DNA of 64,000 nucleotides, from the NCBI RefSeq assembly GCF_000316665.1, contig NC_019678.1:6791001-6855000 (forward strand), read 5' to 3'. Source of the stretch: Rivularia sp. PCC 7116. GTDB taxonomy: Bacteria; Cyanobacteriota; Cyanobacteriia; Cyanobacteriales; Nostocaceae. Under the pieces are notes generated by a model. That model saw only the letters and a program-made list of their open reading frames with translations, ran no database searches and was not told where the DNA came from. How positions within the stretch are numbered: the stretch's first letter is position 1; each line of letters begins with the position of its first letter. Position numbers and translations under genes: made by a program. Positions 18,801 through 28,673 of this stretch are shown piece after piece.

Positions 18801-19323
18801 TTCACGTTTAGATGAAGCGGAAATGAAACCTGTAGATATCCATGATGGTATTGAAGGTACTTTATTGATTCTACAGCATCGATTGAAAACTGATACCTCC
18901 AAGGTTTCGATAGAAATTATCAAAGAATATGGCGAACTTCCCTTAGTTGAGTGTTATGCTGGGCAACTCAATCAGGTTTTTATGAATTTGCTAGCAAATG
19001 CAATTGATGAACTACAATCAATTGATTCTGCTTCTGAAGAAGATAATACTAGAACCATCACAATCAAAACTCAACTTATAGAGAATAATTGGGTAAAGAT
19101 ATCTATAAAAGACGATGGTAAGGGAATTTCTACTGAAATTTTAGATAAACTATTTGACCCATTTTTTACTACTAAAGCGGTTGGTAAAGGTACTGGTTTA
19201 GGATTGTCAATTAGTTACAAAATCATTGAAAAGCATGGTGGTAAATTATATTGCAATTCGACTCTTGGTGAAGGTGCCGAATTTGTAATTGAATTACCAG
19301 CTAAATCTGCGCTCTGTACTTAA
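15871..19323 (+). CDS. Multi-GAF sensor histidine kinase, phytochrome/cyanobacteriochrome-like
   Basis: The 1150-residue soluble kinase has four GAF-type domains, then HisKA and HATPase. GAF1 (about 25-215) is phytochrome-like, with [13 protein letters not shown] (DIP at 85-87) and a Cys137-His138 pair in [15 protein letters not shown]2 (about 235-455) lacks the Cys-His. A coiled coil (455-492) precedes GAF3 (about 498-660, Cys598-His599) and GAF4 (about 691-853, Cys790-His791), which are near-identical tandem copies with a 192-residue period and carry [12 protein letters not shown], like bilin-binding cyanobacteriochrome GAFs. The kinase core has H896 in [14 protein letters not shown], the N-box [10 protein letters not shown] and GTGLGLSIS. 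Three possible chromophore cysteines suggest a light sensor, though bilin binding is inferred. No receiver is fused and no partner regulator is adjacent. Confidence 0.9.
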   Translation: MHNISGLQSTATQETLLHRIANRIRQSLELKEILNTMVAEVRDYLGTDRVKVYQFNPDSSGVVIAESIHNNRLPSLLGLSFPADDIPPYARELYLRARQRTVVDVANIQIGISPLEHPETGETQEQNDIRYRSLDPCHAEYLTAMGVKSSVIVPIVLEEVSTGKKQSSSFNSSAQLWGLLACHHSESRHVSEEELQFIQAVVDQVAVAISQSILLEKVRSQAKQEANINRVTKLLYTNPNVKLHDALQEAVATFNGSGGRLYLLADEQQPREIYTYGMQPDFISKEENRVVEENYLWKNFLHSVIESGSDSTGYKRWTVQWMNSVYQLKDCKEEVDHHSNLWAIDDVYREPLFRTLTPFFQSTSIRSLLIIPLHYGTHLVGCLTIFRDEVDTEILWAGWHNPDTRQLMARQSFEVWRQEKAAQTRVWTEEELKYAQALGERFSTAIKQYRLYQQVQTLNANLEQQVEERTEQLQQKTQQLEFSNLELENFISRQEALAGIVAKIRESLDIEEIFRITTKELNEILDVDRVSAYRFNSDWGGEFVADFESVSPQWLDIGELGVNTVWDDTYLQETQGGRYAKGEVSVVDDIYQQNFSQCHLDIYEQFQIKAFIVVPIFIGKNLWGLLGVYEHQELRHWKTSEVEFTSQIAAQLGVAVQHSSLLAYTRQQTKELKVSNTELKRVIEQQKALSIIVAKIRESLDIEEIFRITTKEITQILDVDRVSVYRFNADWGGEFVADFECVTPRWLDIGELGVNVVWDDTYLQETQGGRYRKGEISVVDDIYQQDFSQCHLDIYEQFHIKAFILVPIFVEQNLWGLLGVYQHQASRHWEVSEVEFVSQIAAQLGVAMQHASLLNHNREKSEQLSKTLINLKDTQTQLIQTEKMSSLGQLVAGIAHEINNPVNFIYANLAHLEEYTNNILQVLSCYQQYCPEPSDEVQTLLEEADIEYIAQDLPKLCSSLSIGTKRIQSIVLSLRSFSRLDEAEMKPVDIHDGIEGTLLILQHRLKTDTSKVSIEIIKEYGELPLVECYAGQLNQVFMNLLANAIDELQSIDSASEEDNTRTITIKTQLIENNWVKISIKDDGKGISTEILDKLFDPFFTTKAVGKGTGLGLSISYKIIEKHGGKLYCNSTLGEGAEFVIELPAKSALCT

Positions 19324-19350
19324 ATGAATCACATTCTGATGATTTTTGGG

Positions 19351-19371
19351 CGGTTGCGCTCCGCGCAACCG
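19351..19371. terminator. Terminator-like hairpin after the multi-GAF kinase
   Basis: A perfect 8-bp GC-rich stem CGGTTGCG/CGCAACCG with a 5-nt loop lies 28 bp after the kinase stop, between it and the convergent WD40 gene. Confidence 0.55.
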
Positions 19372-19504
19372 CGACGGTTGGGTATTTTATTACTTGGGAG
19401 TGCCTAAGAAGAAAATTAACGCATTGAAGCTAGAGCCAACATTAACTAAATTCCCAGCCTGGATGTTGGAAATGAGTCATTGCCAATTACCAATCGCCCA
19501 ACCG

Positions 19505-20575
19505 CTAGTGCAAAGTTTGCCAAACTTTAATTGTTTTATCAAAACTACTGCTAACAAGAGTTTTACTATCTGGACTAAATGCTACAGACCAAACTCTTTG
19601 AGAATGTCCTCTTAGAGTAATAATTCTTCTTCCGGTTTCGGGATTCCATAACTTAATAGTCTTATCCAAGCTACCACTTGCTAGAGTTTTACCATCTGGA
19701 CTAAAAGCTACGGACCAAATTTTATTAGAATGCCCGTTCAAAACGCGCAGTTTCGATCCGCTACTAAGATCCCATAACTTAATAGTCTTATCCCAACTAG
19801 CACTTGCAAGGGTTTTGCCATCTGGACTAAATGCTAAGGAACTAACCGCATCTAAATGACCTGATAAATATTTAATTTTATTCCCCGTAGCTAAATCCCA
19901 TAACTTAATCGTCCCTTCAAAATGATTCCCCGTTGCAAATGTCTTACCGTCTGGACTAATTGCAACTACATTTGCGACGTCACAATCTCCTCGGATGCTA
20001 CGAATTTTGGTTCCCGTACTTGCATTCCACAAATTAACATTCTGATCCCAACTACTACTAATAATAAAATTGCCATCCGGACTAAAAGCAATTGAACCGA
20101 CAGAGGCAGAATGCCCTATCATGGCTCGAATTTGCCTCCCCGTAGCAACATTCCACAATCGAATAACTTTATCTCCTCCAGCAGAAGCTAGTATTTTTCC
20201 GTCTGGACTAAAAGCAACAGCATTAACTTCATCAGAATGTCCTGTAATAGTCCTAATCAGCTCTTTTGTTTCAAAATCCCATAGTTTAATAGTTTTATCT
20301 CCACTAACAGAAGCAATAATTCTTCCTTTGTTAGCTTCTGCTTGCTCGGGGCTAACGGCGATCGCCCAAACTGAATCGGAATGCCCGGTTAATGTGGACT
20401 GTAAAGAAGCACTTTTCCATGGTAGTGATGATTTTAACTTCGGCTGCTTCAAGATAGCAGATACATTATTATTACTATTGCTAACAGCAGGAGAAACTTG
20501 CCAGCCCCAAATTTTGGCAAAGCCTAAAACTACCACTGACAAACTGGTTAAAATTTTCAATATGTGATTATTCAT
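19505..20575 (-). CDS. Secreted or membrane-anchored WD40 repeat protein
   Basis: The protein has an N-terminal hydrophobic segment (MNNHILKILTSLSVVVLGFA) followed by seven WD40 repeats, each with GH, SPDG and IKLW-type ends (GHSDSVWAIAVSP at the start, FDKTIKVWQ at the end), enough for one closed seven-bladed propeller. Such propellers are protein-interaction platforms; the partner is unknown. Repeat 4 is the most divergent (GDCDVANVVAISPDG). I chose the ATG at 20575 because it puts the hydrophobic segment at the N-terminus as an anchor or signal. An upstream ATG at 20677 in the same frame would add 34 residues. The neighbour at 20783-22861, also minus, carries a second WD40 set fused to a kinase. 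Confidence 0.85.
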   Translation of the reverse strand: MNNHILKILTSLSVVVLGFAKIWGWQVSPAVSNSNNNVSAILKQPKLKSSLPWKSASLQSTLTGHSDSVWAIAVSPEQAEANKGRIIASVSGDKTIKLWDFETKELIRTITGHSDEVNAVAFSPDGKILASAGGDKVIRLWNVATGRQIRAMIGHSASVGSIAFSPDGNFIISSSWDQNVNLWNASTGTKIRSIRGDCDVANVVAISPDGKTFATGNHFEGTIKLWDLATGNKIKYLSGHLDAVSSLAFSPDGKTLASASWDKTIKLWDLSSGSKLRVLNGHSNKIWSVAFSPDGKTLASGSLDKTIKLWNPETGRRIITLRGHSQRVWSVAFSPDSKTLVSSSFDKTIKVWQTLH

Positions 20576-20782
20576 ATTCACAGTCACTATAAAATCAAAC
20601 CTGAAGCCGAACCCTAGACCAACTTCATAAACCAAAAAAATATACTTATATTTATTCTTTGATAGAAATATATTCATCTATCAATTAATTCAATAATATC
20701 TCGGAATAATTTCCAAGACTTAGGCATATTCTTTACAAGTATTTTATATTGACTTTATTCGGAATTATTATTCTCTAAACAA

Positions 20783-22861
20783 TTAAAAAAGAGATATTTG
20801 CCATATTTTCATAGTTTTATCTCTGGCGGAGCTAATGAGTATATTTCCATTCCTATTAAAAGCAAGAGATTCGACTTTTCCAGAATGTCCTCTTAAGGTA
20901 TTCAAAAGTTCCCCAGTGTTTAAATTCCATAATTTTATTGTGTTGTCGCTACTACCTGAAGCGAGAAGATTGTTTTGAAAGCCAATGGCAGTAGAGGTTA
21001 TAGGTTGGGAATGTCCTTCAAAAGTTCGTATTTTATCTCCAGTAACTGGATTCCATATACTTATAGAGTTATTGTGATTAGCAATTACTGAGTCATTAGC
21101 TGTAATTCCAGCTATTTTAACAAAATTAATAGAAGAAATATTACTAGAGCTTTTTAATAAATTACGTATCAACTGGTATGACTTTAGATTCCAAAGTTTA
21201 ATAGTACCGTCAAAGCTACCACTAGCAAGCATCTTACCTGTAGAGTCAAAAGCAAGGGAACTAACGCGAGCGTTATGGCTGTTAAAACTAACTATATTTT
21301 CACCAGTATTAAGATTCCATAACTTAATCAGATTGTCATCGCCTCCAGAAGCGAGTATCTTACCATCAGGACTAATAGCTAAAGCATGAACCGATTGCTT
21401 ATGTCCTTTTAAGGTGCGAATTTCTTGTCCCGTAGCCAGATTCCATATTTTAATAGTTTTATCTTCGCTACCACTGGCAAATTTTGTACCTTCAGGATTA
21501 ATCGCGACAACGTTAACTTTGGCATTGTGAGCGTTGAAAACAGATATTTCCTGCCCCGTTACCAAACTCCATAGTTTGATCCCAAAAACACTATTTGCCA
21601 AAACTGTCTTGCTATCAGGGCTAATAGCAAGGGATGACACCGAATCATAAGCTAAATGAAAGGTATCGGTTACAGCCAGTTTCTGCTTATTCGATAAAGG
21701 TTGGTTAAGAATTCTTTCAGTTTTAGCTGCCGGTTGATTATTTGTATCGTTACGAATTTGGGTTTCGCGAGTTTTCCAATACCAAATTTCTCCTACAATA
21801 AATACGGTTATGGCTGCCAATGCCAGCAATATTTTTTTGAATTTTGCGTACCTATTTACTGAAAATATTTCGGTTGGTGGTAATACTAATTCGTCCGTTT
21901 CTGCTAAAGGTGGTAAAACAACTGGATATTTTTGCAGTTCTTTCAAATCTGCAATTACTTCTACAGCAGATTTGTAGCGGTGTTCTACATCTTTTTTCAA
22001 TAATTTATCAATAATATGAGCAAGTTCGTCGCTAATTGGATAATTTAAATATTGTTCCCAATTACTCATCCAGCCATAACCATGCTCAGTCCATAATTGA
22101 AAAGGTGAGATACCAGTCATTAAATGAAAACAGGTAGCCCCAACACTAAACAAATCGCTTGCAGGATAAGCTAAACCATCTCTAATTTGTTCTATTGCTG
22201 AGTAGCCATGAGAACCTATGGAAGTTCCTACTTTCAATTTGAGTTTTGGCTTTAATTCTTTAGAAGAGCCAAAATCAATTAGTACCAAATTTCCCGCTAA
22301 CTCTTGAGGAGAAGTGCGACGAATAATATTTTGGGGTTTAATATCTCGATGAACGACTCCCCTTTCATGAACAAAATGAAGAACTGGTAATAAATTTAAT
22401 AAAAATTCTCTAACTTCTTTTTCGCTATAACACCGCAGCCAAATATCGCCTTGACGGCGATTTTCTAATTCTTCGAGTAAATTTTCTCCGTCAATAAATT
22501 GCTGTACTAGATACAGACAGCTATCTTGTTCAAAATAAGCCAGAAGTTTAGGAATCTGAGGATTTTCTCCTAGTTCTTGTAGTCTTTGCGCTTCTTTTTC
22601 AAATAGCTCTACTGCTTTCTTTAGCGCCCAATTTCCTTCAATTCTAGGTGCTAACTGCTTGATAACACAAGGTTCATTTAATTTGTCTGAATCTTGAGCC
22701 AAATAAGTTTTTCCAAATCCACCTTCCTGTGAAAGCACCCGGATAACTCGAAACCGATTTCGTAATAATGGAAGTAAAGGTACCCCGCAGCTAGCGCAAA
22801 CTTTTGACGATTTATCATTGAGGGGATTTAGGCAATCGGGATTTAGGCAGCAGATCATCAT
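20783..22861 (-). CDS. Serine/threonine kinase-WD40 fusion with N-terminal zinc ribbon
   Basis: The 692-residue protein has four parts: a short zinc-ribbon (CCLNPDCLNP and CASCG, residues 4-26), a Hanks-type kinase domain (about 37-310; G-loop SQEGGFGKTY, K68 in CVIKQL, VVHRDIKPQN with D173, LIDFGSS with D196), one transmembrane helix (about 343-365), and seven WD40-type repeats (about 400-690; e.g. GSEDKTIKIWN, GGDDNLIKLWN). Catalytic residues are intact. This kinase-TM-propeller layout recurs in multicellular cyanobacteria; the propeller would lie on the far side of the membrane. One blade near 605-635 is degenerate (SINFVKIAGITANDSV). It is transcribed toward the WD40 gene, 105 bp before its longest start, so the two may be one operon. 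Confidence 0.92.
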   Translation of the reverse strand: MMICCLNPDCLNPLNDKSSKVCASCGVPLLPLLRNRFRVIRVLSQEGGFGKTYLAQDSDKLNEPCVIKQLAPRIEGNWALKKAVELFEKEAQRLQELGENPQIPKLLAYFEQDSCLYLVQQFIDGENLLEELENRRQGDIWLRCYSEKEVREFLLNLLPVLHFVHERGVVHRDIKPQNIIRRTSPQELAGNLVLIDFGSSKELKPKLKLKVGTSIGSHGYSAIEQIRDGLAYPASDLFSVGATCFHLMTGISPFQLWTEHGYGWMSNWEQYLNYPISDELAHIIDKLLKKDVEHRYKSAVEVIADLKELQKYPVVLPPLAETDELVLPPTEIFSVNRYAKFKKILLALAAITVFIVGEIWYWKTRETQIRNDTNNQPAAKTERILNQPLSNKQKLAVTDTFHLAYDSVSSLAISPDSKTVLANSVFGIKLWSLVTGQEISVFNAHNAKVNVVAINPEGTKFASGSEDKTIKIWNLATGQEIRTLKGHKQSVHALAISPDGKILASGGDDNLIKLWNLNTGENIVSFNSHNARVSSLAFDSTGKMLASGSFDGTIKLWNLKSYQLIRNLLKSSSNISSINFVKIAGITANDSVIANHNNSISIWNPVTGDKIRTFEGHSQPITSTAIGFQNNLLASGSSDNTIKLWNLNTGELLNTLRGHSGKVESLAFNRNGNILISSARDKTMKIWQISLF

Positions 22862-23144
22862 TTAATTCGGGCAACTGCGTGATAGTTTATGCTAACAAAA
22901 GCCCCAATTTTTCTTTATAATAGAAAAATTATTTCATTATTATACAAAAATCTCTGTAGAAAAATATTTAAATTCGATTAATTAAATCATTTTTCGTATA
23001 ATGTAATCAAGTTTACTGAGAATAGTGTATTAACAAAAACTATATGTATTTAAACTAAAAGTTTTTTCAGATTATAAAATAAATAGTCTACCTAAAATAA
23101 TTTACCTAAATGAGTTTGTAGATGAATGTTACATTTTAATCTAG

Positions 23145-24254
23145 TTATGCCATTGATGAATAATGTTTGTAACTACGTCGCGATTTTCTTGCATTTATCT
23201 TAGCTTTCCATTCACGAATAGCGATTGCAGTTCGCGTAAATGGGGGAACATAACTATAGTAATTATCTTCAAAGCTATTAGTTTTAGTTGGCTTCTTTTT
23301 CTCTTTTAAAGGTTGAATGCTCAAGCAATTGTTTAGGTGAGGTAAATGGGATTCTATACCCAGGGCAAACATGACCTCAGAAGCAGAGCTAAAGCGTTCT
23401 TTTACGCTAACTTTCAGCATTTTGTTGAGAATAGAACCAAAATGTTCGCTTACCGTCAGTTGTTTTTGCCAGCAGATTTCACCCGTATTTGTGTCGTAAT
23501 CAAATTCCAAGGGTGCTTTGCCGCTAAGCAAATAAAGGCTGGTAACACCTAATGCATAAATATCGCTACTGTAAACTGGACGCAGAGAAAACTGCTCTGG
23601 AGGAGCAAATCCCATAGTGCCGACAAAATTTGTGGTAGCAGTTTTATCCGCAAGCTCGCTAGCTTTGGCTAACTCTTCTCTAACTGCACCAAAATCAATT
23701 AAAACCAAACGTCCATCATCATCGCATCGGAGTAAATTTTGTGGTTTGATATCGCGGTGAATCACATGATTTTTATGAATATACTGTAAAACTGGAAGAA
23801 TTTCTTGTAAAAACTTCTTTACTGCATCTTCACTCAAAACACCACTACGTCTAACCTCCCGAGTTAAAGTACAGCCACGGACATATTCTTGAACCAGAAA
23901 AAATTCTCCTCCCACTTCAAAATAATCCAAAAGCATAGGAATTTGAGAATGATTCCCGAGTTGACCTAAAGTTTTAGCTTCTTTTTCAAAACGTTCTTTT
24001 GCCTTTGCCCAACTTTTAGGACTGCTAACTTTAGGGCAAAGCTGTTTAATAACGCATAAAGGATTTCCTGGTAAAGTTACATTTCGAGCCAAAAAAGTGA
24101 CTCCGAATCCTCCTCTACCTAAAATACGTAAGATTGCATATCGTTCGCGAAATAAAGTTTTGGAACCACATAATTGCCCTAATTTAGTATTCATCAAAAG
24201 GTCTGAATGAAAATTTGATACTTTTCGAGAAAAACGATTCATTATAGTAAACAA
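23145..24254 (-). CDS. Serine/threonine protein kinase
   Basis: This 369-residue cytosolic kinase has a complete Hanks domain (about residues 39-305): G-loop LGRGGFGVTFLA, K70 in CVIKQL, VIHRDIKPQNLL with D168, LIDFGAV with D187, and APPEQFS in the activation segment. The C-terminal tail (about 310-369) is basic with KEKKKPTKTNSF and AIREWKAKINARKSRRS and has no membrane segment or propeller. Cyanobacterial kinases of this class usually begin just ahead of the ERYAILRILG segment, so the in-frame ATG for MNTKLGQLCGSK (24194) is a good alternative start. It is the third kinase locus in 15 kb; the paralogs at 8.8-11.7 kb are of a different subtype. Confidence 0.88.
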   Translation of the reverse strand: MFTIMNRFSRKVSNFHSDLLMNTKLGQLCGSKTLFRERYAILRILGRGGFGVTFLARNVTLPGNPLCVIKQLCPKVSSPKSWAKAKERFEKEAKTLGQLGNHSQIPMLLDYFEVGGEFFLVQEYVRGCTLTREVRRSGVLSEDAVKKFLQEILPVLQYIHKNHVIHRDIKPQNLLRCDDDGRLVLIDFGAVREELAKASELADKTATTNFVGTMGFAPPEQFSLRPVYSSDIYALGVTSLYLLSGKAPLEFDYDTNTGEICWQKQLTVSEHFGSILNKMLKVSVKERFSSASEVMFALGIESHLPHLNNCLSIQPLKEKKKPTKTNSFEDNYYSYVPPFTRTAIAIREWKAKINARKSRRSYKHYSSMA

Positions 24255-24424
24255 TATTATTTACATTGTGACATTGCGACTCCGCGATTTTTTCAATGTA
24301 ACTACTATCAGTATTTGTCGCCAGTATAATTACCGTATCTTTGCAAAAACCTAATTTTTCTCTAATTTTTCTCTAACTTTTCCTTGAATACTCCGGATAG
24401 AAATTGCGAAGGGGAGGGGGAAAC

Positions 24425-24560
24425 AGTTAACAGTTAACAGTGAGCAGTGAGCAGTTATGGGTAGTAAGTAGTAAGTAGCAAGTTAGAAATTTCCAACTAC
24501 CAATGCCCAATGCCCAATGCCCAATACCCAATACCCAATTACCTATTCCCAATGACCAAT
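24425..24560. repeat. Short tandem repeats, STRR-like heptamers
   Basis: The 312-bp spacer between the kinase and the GH57 gene is mostly simple repeats: AACAGTT/CAGTGAG units (24425-24455), GTAGTAA units (24462-24475) and about five CCAATGC or CCAATAC heptamers (24500-24540). These are STRR-type intergenic repeats common in heterocystous cyanobacteria. The remainder of the spacer holds no gene. Confidence 0.8.
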
Positions 24561-24566
24561 TACTTA

Positions 24567-26798
24567 TTACTCAATAGCGATTAATCCGTTTTCTGGTAAA
24601 TAAGTGCGAAAATTTCCTTTTTCGGAAAGTACTAACAAAAGTCTAATCGCAGATTCGGGAGGTTGCCGCAAATCTTGCCACGGTACTGCAACTTCCAGAC
24701 AAGTATTCAAAGCTGCTTGAGCGTGAGTTTCCCGAGAAAACCATTGGCTATATTCACCAGCTTGCTGAAATTTAATTGAGCGTGTTGAAAAATTTATTTG
24801 CAAATGATGGTGAAATAAATAATTAACTGGTGCTGTATCCGGCGTGTTTACTATCGGTGAACTACCGTTGTGCATGATTTTATTTGGATAAAACCACAGC
24901 AGGTTTAACTCAGAAGCTAAATCTTTTCCTGGCACGATTCCAGTTTTGAAATCCATGCGTAAATAAAAATTAGATTGGTCTAAGCCGTACCACAACCTTT
25001 GTATCGGGCTGCTGCTGTGCATAGTTCCTCGGGCACCGCCTATTTCTAAACGCCCCGCTTTTTCCCAACCTTGTTCCTCGGCACTTCCATTAATTGCTGG
25101 ATGAATAAATCCAGTTGCTCTACGATCGGTTTGCGCTTCGTGGATTTCTAAAGGTTGATTTAAATAAGTTGGTATGGGTTCGTTCAATGCTCGGTAAATT
25201 CCCCGCAAATGCAAGCGGAATAATTGGTCAAAAATAGCATCTTGATTCGATGAATGACCTTCTCCGAACCACCAGAACCAGTCGGAACCCTCGGCAGCGT
25301 ATAAAGCTTCCCAGACAGCGGGGTTGTTTTCTTCAGTTGCTTCTGGATGATTTGCTAATGTTTGTCTGGCTTGAGTTAAGTAGTCCCAAGCTCTATTTTT
25401 TACCGGGTCGCCAATCCAAGTTGTAAAGCTGCCATCGACCCAAGAACCACTGTGTAATTGCTCGCCTTTCATTGTAGCTTGAGCGGGAAACTGTTCCAAA
25501 AATTCGGAAACCGTGACTAGTTTTAACTCCGGTTCTTTACTAAAGCCTTCGTATAAAGCTTCTAAGAAAGGTTTACCATCTTGTTCGTAGAATTCCCAAC
25601 AGTTTTCGCCATCTAAAGCAATAGTAACTAACCAAGGTTGTTCGCTTTGACTGTGTTGCTGCATTTGAGCAATTTTGTGCAATCTTGCGATTAAATCTTG
25701 TGCAGCATCTTGAGGAGGCATTCCACTATAGGTAAAACCAACTAAATCGGATAAAGCATGGTCGCGAAAAACAATTGATAAATCCCCTTTATCCGTTTGC
25801 AAGCGGTAAGGACGATAAAGTAAATCCGGTTGTTGGATATTCCCTACTTCATCTCGGTGGAAAAACTGCTGTAAACTCCATCCTAAAACTGCTTCATCCG
25901 AGCATATCCACTCAAATCCCTGTTCCACGATATACGGTAAAACAGCCGGACTAACCGATTGTTCTGATGGCCATAACCCACGAGGTTTTCGTTTGAATCT
26001 ATCTTTATAAAACTCCCATCCCTTACTTAGGTGACGGGGAATGTCTTCAGCCCAAGAAAAACGATATCGCGGTAAATTCATATTGGGTACTGCGACTCTA
26101 CCCACATCAGTATCCGCGAGCAAAGGTAAAATCGGATGCGTATAAGGAGTAGTCATCACCTCTAACTGTCCTGCTTCCTGCATCTGCCGATGTTGCGGTA
26201 TGATTTTACCTAATATTTCTCGCTGCTTCGAGTAAATACGCTGGCGATCGCTCAAGCTAAAATCTTTGCCCTGCTTCAACCAAGCGGCTATTTCCCCATC
26301 ATCCCAAAACAGCGGATCGATCCAAGCCAAATTATGCCAAGCCAATAAATCGCTGTAATCTTGTAAACTCCAATTAGCCAAACACCAAGCTTCTCCCTTT
26401 TCCTGACGAATTTGATAAAGTTCGCTGTAGCGGGGATGGGGTTGAATTAAAGTATCGTAATTAGCGTCAAAAAAATGTTCGAGAATAAATTCTAACTGTC
26501 CGCTCGTTAGTTGTTCTGTAGGGGTTAAACTAACTTCTAAATAAGGATCGAAAGCAGTACCGGCAATATAATCTTCTAGCTGCAATATTAGCGATGGTAC
26601 CAAATTAACGGTTTGATGCAGTTTCGGGTAGCGTTCCAACATCAAAATCAAATCTAAATAATCCTTGGTACCATGTAGTCTTACCCAAGGTAAGCGGTAT
26701 CTTCCAGTACTAAGATACGAAGAACTACCTCCTTCAGGAGACTTATATAAAGGTTGATGTTGATGCCAAATAAAAGCAATATGCAGGGGTTGAGACAT
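24567..26798 (-). CDS. Glycoside hydrolase family 57 protein
   Basis: This 743-residue protein is a GH57 enzyme, a family of retaining alpha-glycosidases that includes alpha-amylases, 4-alpha-glucanotransferases and branching enzymes. The family's first motif HQHQP is at residues 12-16, the segment [11 protein letters not shown] around E279 matches the nucleophile motif, and [10 protein letters not shown] and [10 protein letters not shown] follow. The C-terminal third (about 530-743) is beta-rich and looks like a carbohydrate-binding or DOMON-like addition. There is no signal peptide, so it probably acts on glycogen or other alpha-glucan in the cytoplasm. The exact activity is not predictable. 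The gene is alone; the NifU-like gene upstream is 77 bp away on the same strand. Confidence 0.9.
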   Translation of the reverse strand: MSQPLHIAFIWHQHQPLYKSPEGGSSSYLSTGRYRLPWVRLHGTKDYLDLILMLERYPKLHQTVNLVPSLILQLEDYIAGTAFDPYLEVSLTPTEQLTSGQLEFILEHFFDANYDTLIQPHPRYSELYQIRQEKGEAWCLANWSLQDYSDLLAWHNLAWIDPLFWDDGEIAAWLKQGKDFSLSDRQRIYSKQREILGKIIPQHRQMQEAGQLEVMTTPYTHPILPLLADTDVGRVAVPNMNLPRYRFSWAEDIPRHLSKGWEFYKDRFKRKPRGLWPSEQSVSPAVLPYIVEQGFEWICSDEAVLGWSLQQFFHRDEVGNIQQPDLLYRPYRLQTDKGDLSIVFRDHALSDLVGFTYSGMPPQDAAQDLIARLHKIAQMQQHSQSEQPWLVTIALDGENCWEFYEQDGKPFLEALYEGFSKEPELKLVTVSEFLEQFPAQATMKGEQLHSGSWVDGSFTTWIGDPVKNRAWDYLTQARQTLANHPEATEENNPAVWEALYAAEGSDWFWWFGEGHSSNQDAIFDQLFRLHLRGIYRALNEPIPTYLNQPLEIHEAQTDRRATGFIHPAINGSAEEQGWEKAGRLEIGGARGTMHSSSPIQRLWYGLDQSNFYLRMDFKTGIVPGKDLASELNLLWFYPNKIMHNGSSPIVNTPDTAPVNYLFHHHLQINFSTRSIKFQQAGEYSQWFSRETHAQAALNTCLEVAVPWQDLRQPPESAIRLLLVLSEKGNFRTYLPENGLIAIE

Positions 26799-26875
26799 AA
26801 ACGAGTGAGGAGTTAAGAGTTAGGAGTTAGGAATTAGGATAATGGTAAACAAATCCTAATTCCCAACTTTAATTT

Positions 26876-27106
26876 CTACACCACTTGTTCCACTTCTGCA
26901 ATTTCAGGAATCATTTCTCTAAGTCGGCGTTCGATACCCATTCTTAGAGTCATAGCGGAACTAGGACAAGAACCGCAGGCACCTTGTAAACGTAGTTTAA
27001 CAACAGGGCCATCAAGTTCTACAAGTTCCACATTGCCGCCATCAGACATTAAATATGGGCGCAATTCATCAAGAACCGTTTCTACATTTTTATTTGTTAA
27101 TTCCAT
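26876..27106 (-). CDS. NifU-like C-terminal domain protein (Fe-S cluster scaffold)
   Basis: The 76-residue protein is a stand-alone NifU C-terminal (Nfu) domain that assembles and passes on Fe-S clusters, as in cyanobacterial and plastid CnfU/NfuA. The cluster ligands are C44 and C47 in [14 protein letters not shown], followed by the usual [16 protein letters not shown] helix and VEQVV end. The length is typical for the stand-alone cyanobacterial form, which serves general Fe-S supply including photosystem I, not only nitrogenase. It lies just upstream of the GH57 gene on the same strand; no isc/suf/nif genes are nearby. Confidence 0.94.
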   Translation of the reverse strand: MELTNKNVETVLDELRPYLMSDGGNVELVELDGPVVKLRLQGACGSCPSSAMTLRMGIERRLREMIPEIAEVEQVV

Positions 27107-27303
27107 TATCCTTTTAGACCTCTGTTAAGCGACAAAGTTTGTTTTTCACAGCTTGTAATTACATACTAGACCAATTGCGTCGGGGAAAGGGGGAGACAAG
27201 GGAACAAGGAGACAAGGGAAAATAAATTATTAACTTATTACTTGCTACTTGCTGCTGATAACTATACTCAATACCCCATATCTCATGCCTAATTGCCAAT
27301 TAT

Positions 27304-27954
27304 TTAAACTATCGCTGGTTTTAATAGCCTAATATTGGAATAGCTAAACTCGGTTGTAGTATTTTGACCATCAATACAATCTTGTACCACCTGCTTGGTC
27401 ATTAGATAATATTTGTCTACCTTTTCATAGGAATCTTGAAATTTGAGAATGCTTTGAACTTGATTTGTTGCAACATCGCGAAAAACAGCGTCGTAACGAC
27501 TAGCAACATAACCTTCCCCCGTATCTAAGTTTTCGTGGGTATCAATCGTAAAAGCCGTATTACCCTTTACCCGAGTTACTTGACAAATTTCTTTTCCTCG
27601 GATTTTGTAGCTAGAATCAAGAGAATCACCCTTCACAACAATTGAAACTAATTGTGAATCATCTGGTGAGCCTTTGATAAACTGATGATTCCCGTGAGAA
27701 TCTTTAAAAGTAGTAGGTTTGCGGTGAGTAACAACATCCCATAATTGGATGTATACACCTTCTTCCACTTGCTTGTCGTCAATTCCAGTTACTTCTACAC
27801 TCAAGTCACGGTGAATAAATATTTTACCCGTGTAAACTCCTTGCCCCTGCTTTAGCTGCACATCAGCGCTGTAACCGGGAAAGTTTTCGTCCCAAGTATA
27901 ACGACTGTTGTAAGCGTCTTTAAATAACTCTTCTGCTGTTTTTGAAGTTTTCAT
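27304..27954 (-). CDS. DUF3386 domain-containing protein
   Basis: The 216-residue soluble protein matches the DUF3386 family, found mainly in cyanobacteria and of unknown function. Visible features are the start AEELFKDAYNSRYTWDENFP, GYSADVQLKQGQGVYTG with alternating strands after it, and the end VQDCIDGQNTTTEFSYSNI. The beta-rich pattern resembles lipid- or outer-membrane-related carriers of the LolA type, but that is only an impression. No signal peptide is seen. The gene is isolated, with simple-repeat sequence downstream. Confidence 0.85.
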   Translation of the reverse strand: MKTSKTAEELFKDAYNSRYTWDENFPGYSADVQLKQGQGVYTGKIFIHRDLSVEVTGIDDKQVEEGVYIQLWDVVTHRKPTTFKDSHGNHQFIKGSPDDSQLVSIVVKGDSLDSSYKIRGKEICQVTRVKGNTAFTIDTHENLDTGEGYVASRYDAVFRDVATNQVQSILKFQDSYEKVDKYYLMTKQVVQDCIDGQNTTTEFSYSNIRLLKPAIV

Positions 27955-28117
27955 GAAATCACTTGAACTTCACCTTCCCTAGTTTAGCGAATTGAACATC
28001 TATAAGCTAAATAGCCCTCTGTGGAGATAAGTCGGGCTGTCAAAACAAAGCCTACCTGCTCTCGGCTTGATTCGCCACATTTTAAGAAATAAATGATATT
28101 CGGTTTATTTATAATCA

Positions 28118-28241
28118 GGAATGGCCGCAGTTGTCACAAAGCTTGGGTGGTGCGTGACACTACAAAGCTTATTACTACCTTGATAATCAGTCAAATTGTC
28201 ACAGCACCCTACAAGAAAAATATGCCAGTTGCGGCCATTCC
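28118..28241. repeat. Palindromic 124-bp element with nested inverted repeats
   Basis: The ends GGAATGGCCGCAGTTG (28118-28133) and CAGTTGCGGCCATTCC (28226-28241) are inverted repeats with two mismatches. Inside, GGGTGGTGCGTGACA and TGTCACAGCACCCT form a second, imperfect inverted pair, and AAAGCTT occurs twice in the left half. The whole can fold into a long nested hairpin, a structure like a non-autonomous mobile element or a structured RNA. ORFs through it are not credible genes. Confidence 0.7.
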
Positions 28242-28540
28242 TAATAATATGACTTAGAACAGCATTATTAAATCTAATAGCAACCATATGTGCAATCAAT
28301 ATATTAAGGCTACGATTAAATAGCTTACCGTTAAGGTGATTTTTATTTACAGCATATTTAGTTTTTAGGACTTACGCAAAAATCACGCAACTACGTTATT
28401 ACGAGCGGCCGCGAAACTGAATACTTTGCCAAAATGCTGAGATTTGCAATCGCGCAACATATCACAAGAGTTTCGTTGCGCTGATTTGATTTGTTCAAAA
28501 TTAAAGCTAGATTTCTATATCGCAATTACGGTTGTACAAA

Positions 28541-28673
28541 ATCAGGATTTACGCAATTGTCGCAAGACTCGGATGGTGCATGACATCACAAGTCTTATTA
28601 TTACTTTGAAAATTGATTTAAATGTCACAGCACCCGACAGTAAAATGTGCGAGATGTGTAAGTCTTAAAAATT
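28541..28673. repeat. Diverged second copy of the palindromic element
   Basis: The core GGATGGTGCATGACATCACA and ATGTCACAGCACCCGACAG parallel the core of the element at 28118-28241 (GGGTGGTGCGTGACACTACA and TTGTCACAGCACCCTACAAG) at the same spacing. The outer arms differ: AGGATTTACGCAATTG on the left and GAGATGTGTAAGTCTTA on the right. A sequence AGGACTTACGCAAAAATC at 28367-28384 resembles this left arm. Confidence 0.55.

Noticed and set aside
24500-24540. Regular CCAATGC repeats considered as a CRISPR array
   Set aside because: The unit is only 7 bp with no spacers and matches STRR heptamer repeats; there are no cas genes in the window.
28105-28299. 64-codon minus-strand frame
   Set aside because: It is read straight through the palindromic 28118-28241 element; the composition comes from the repeat.
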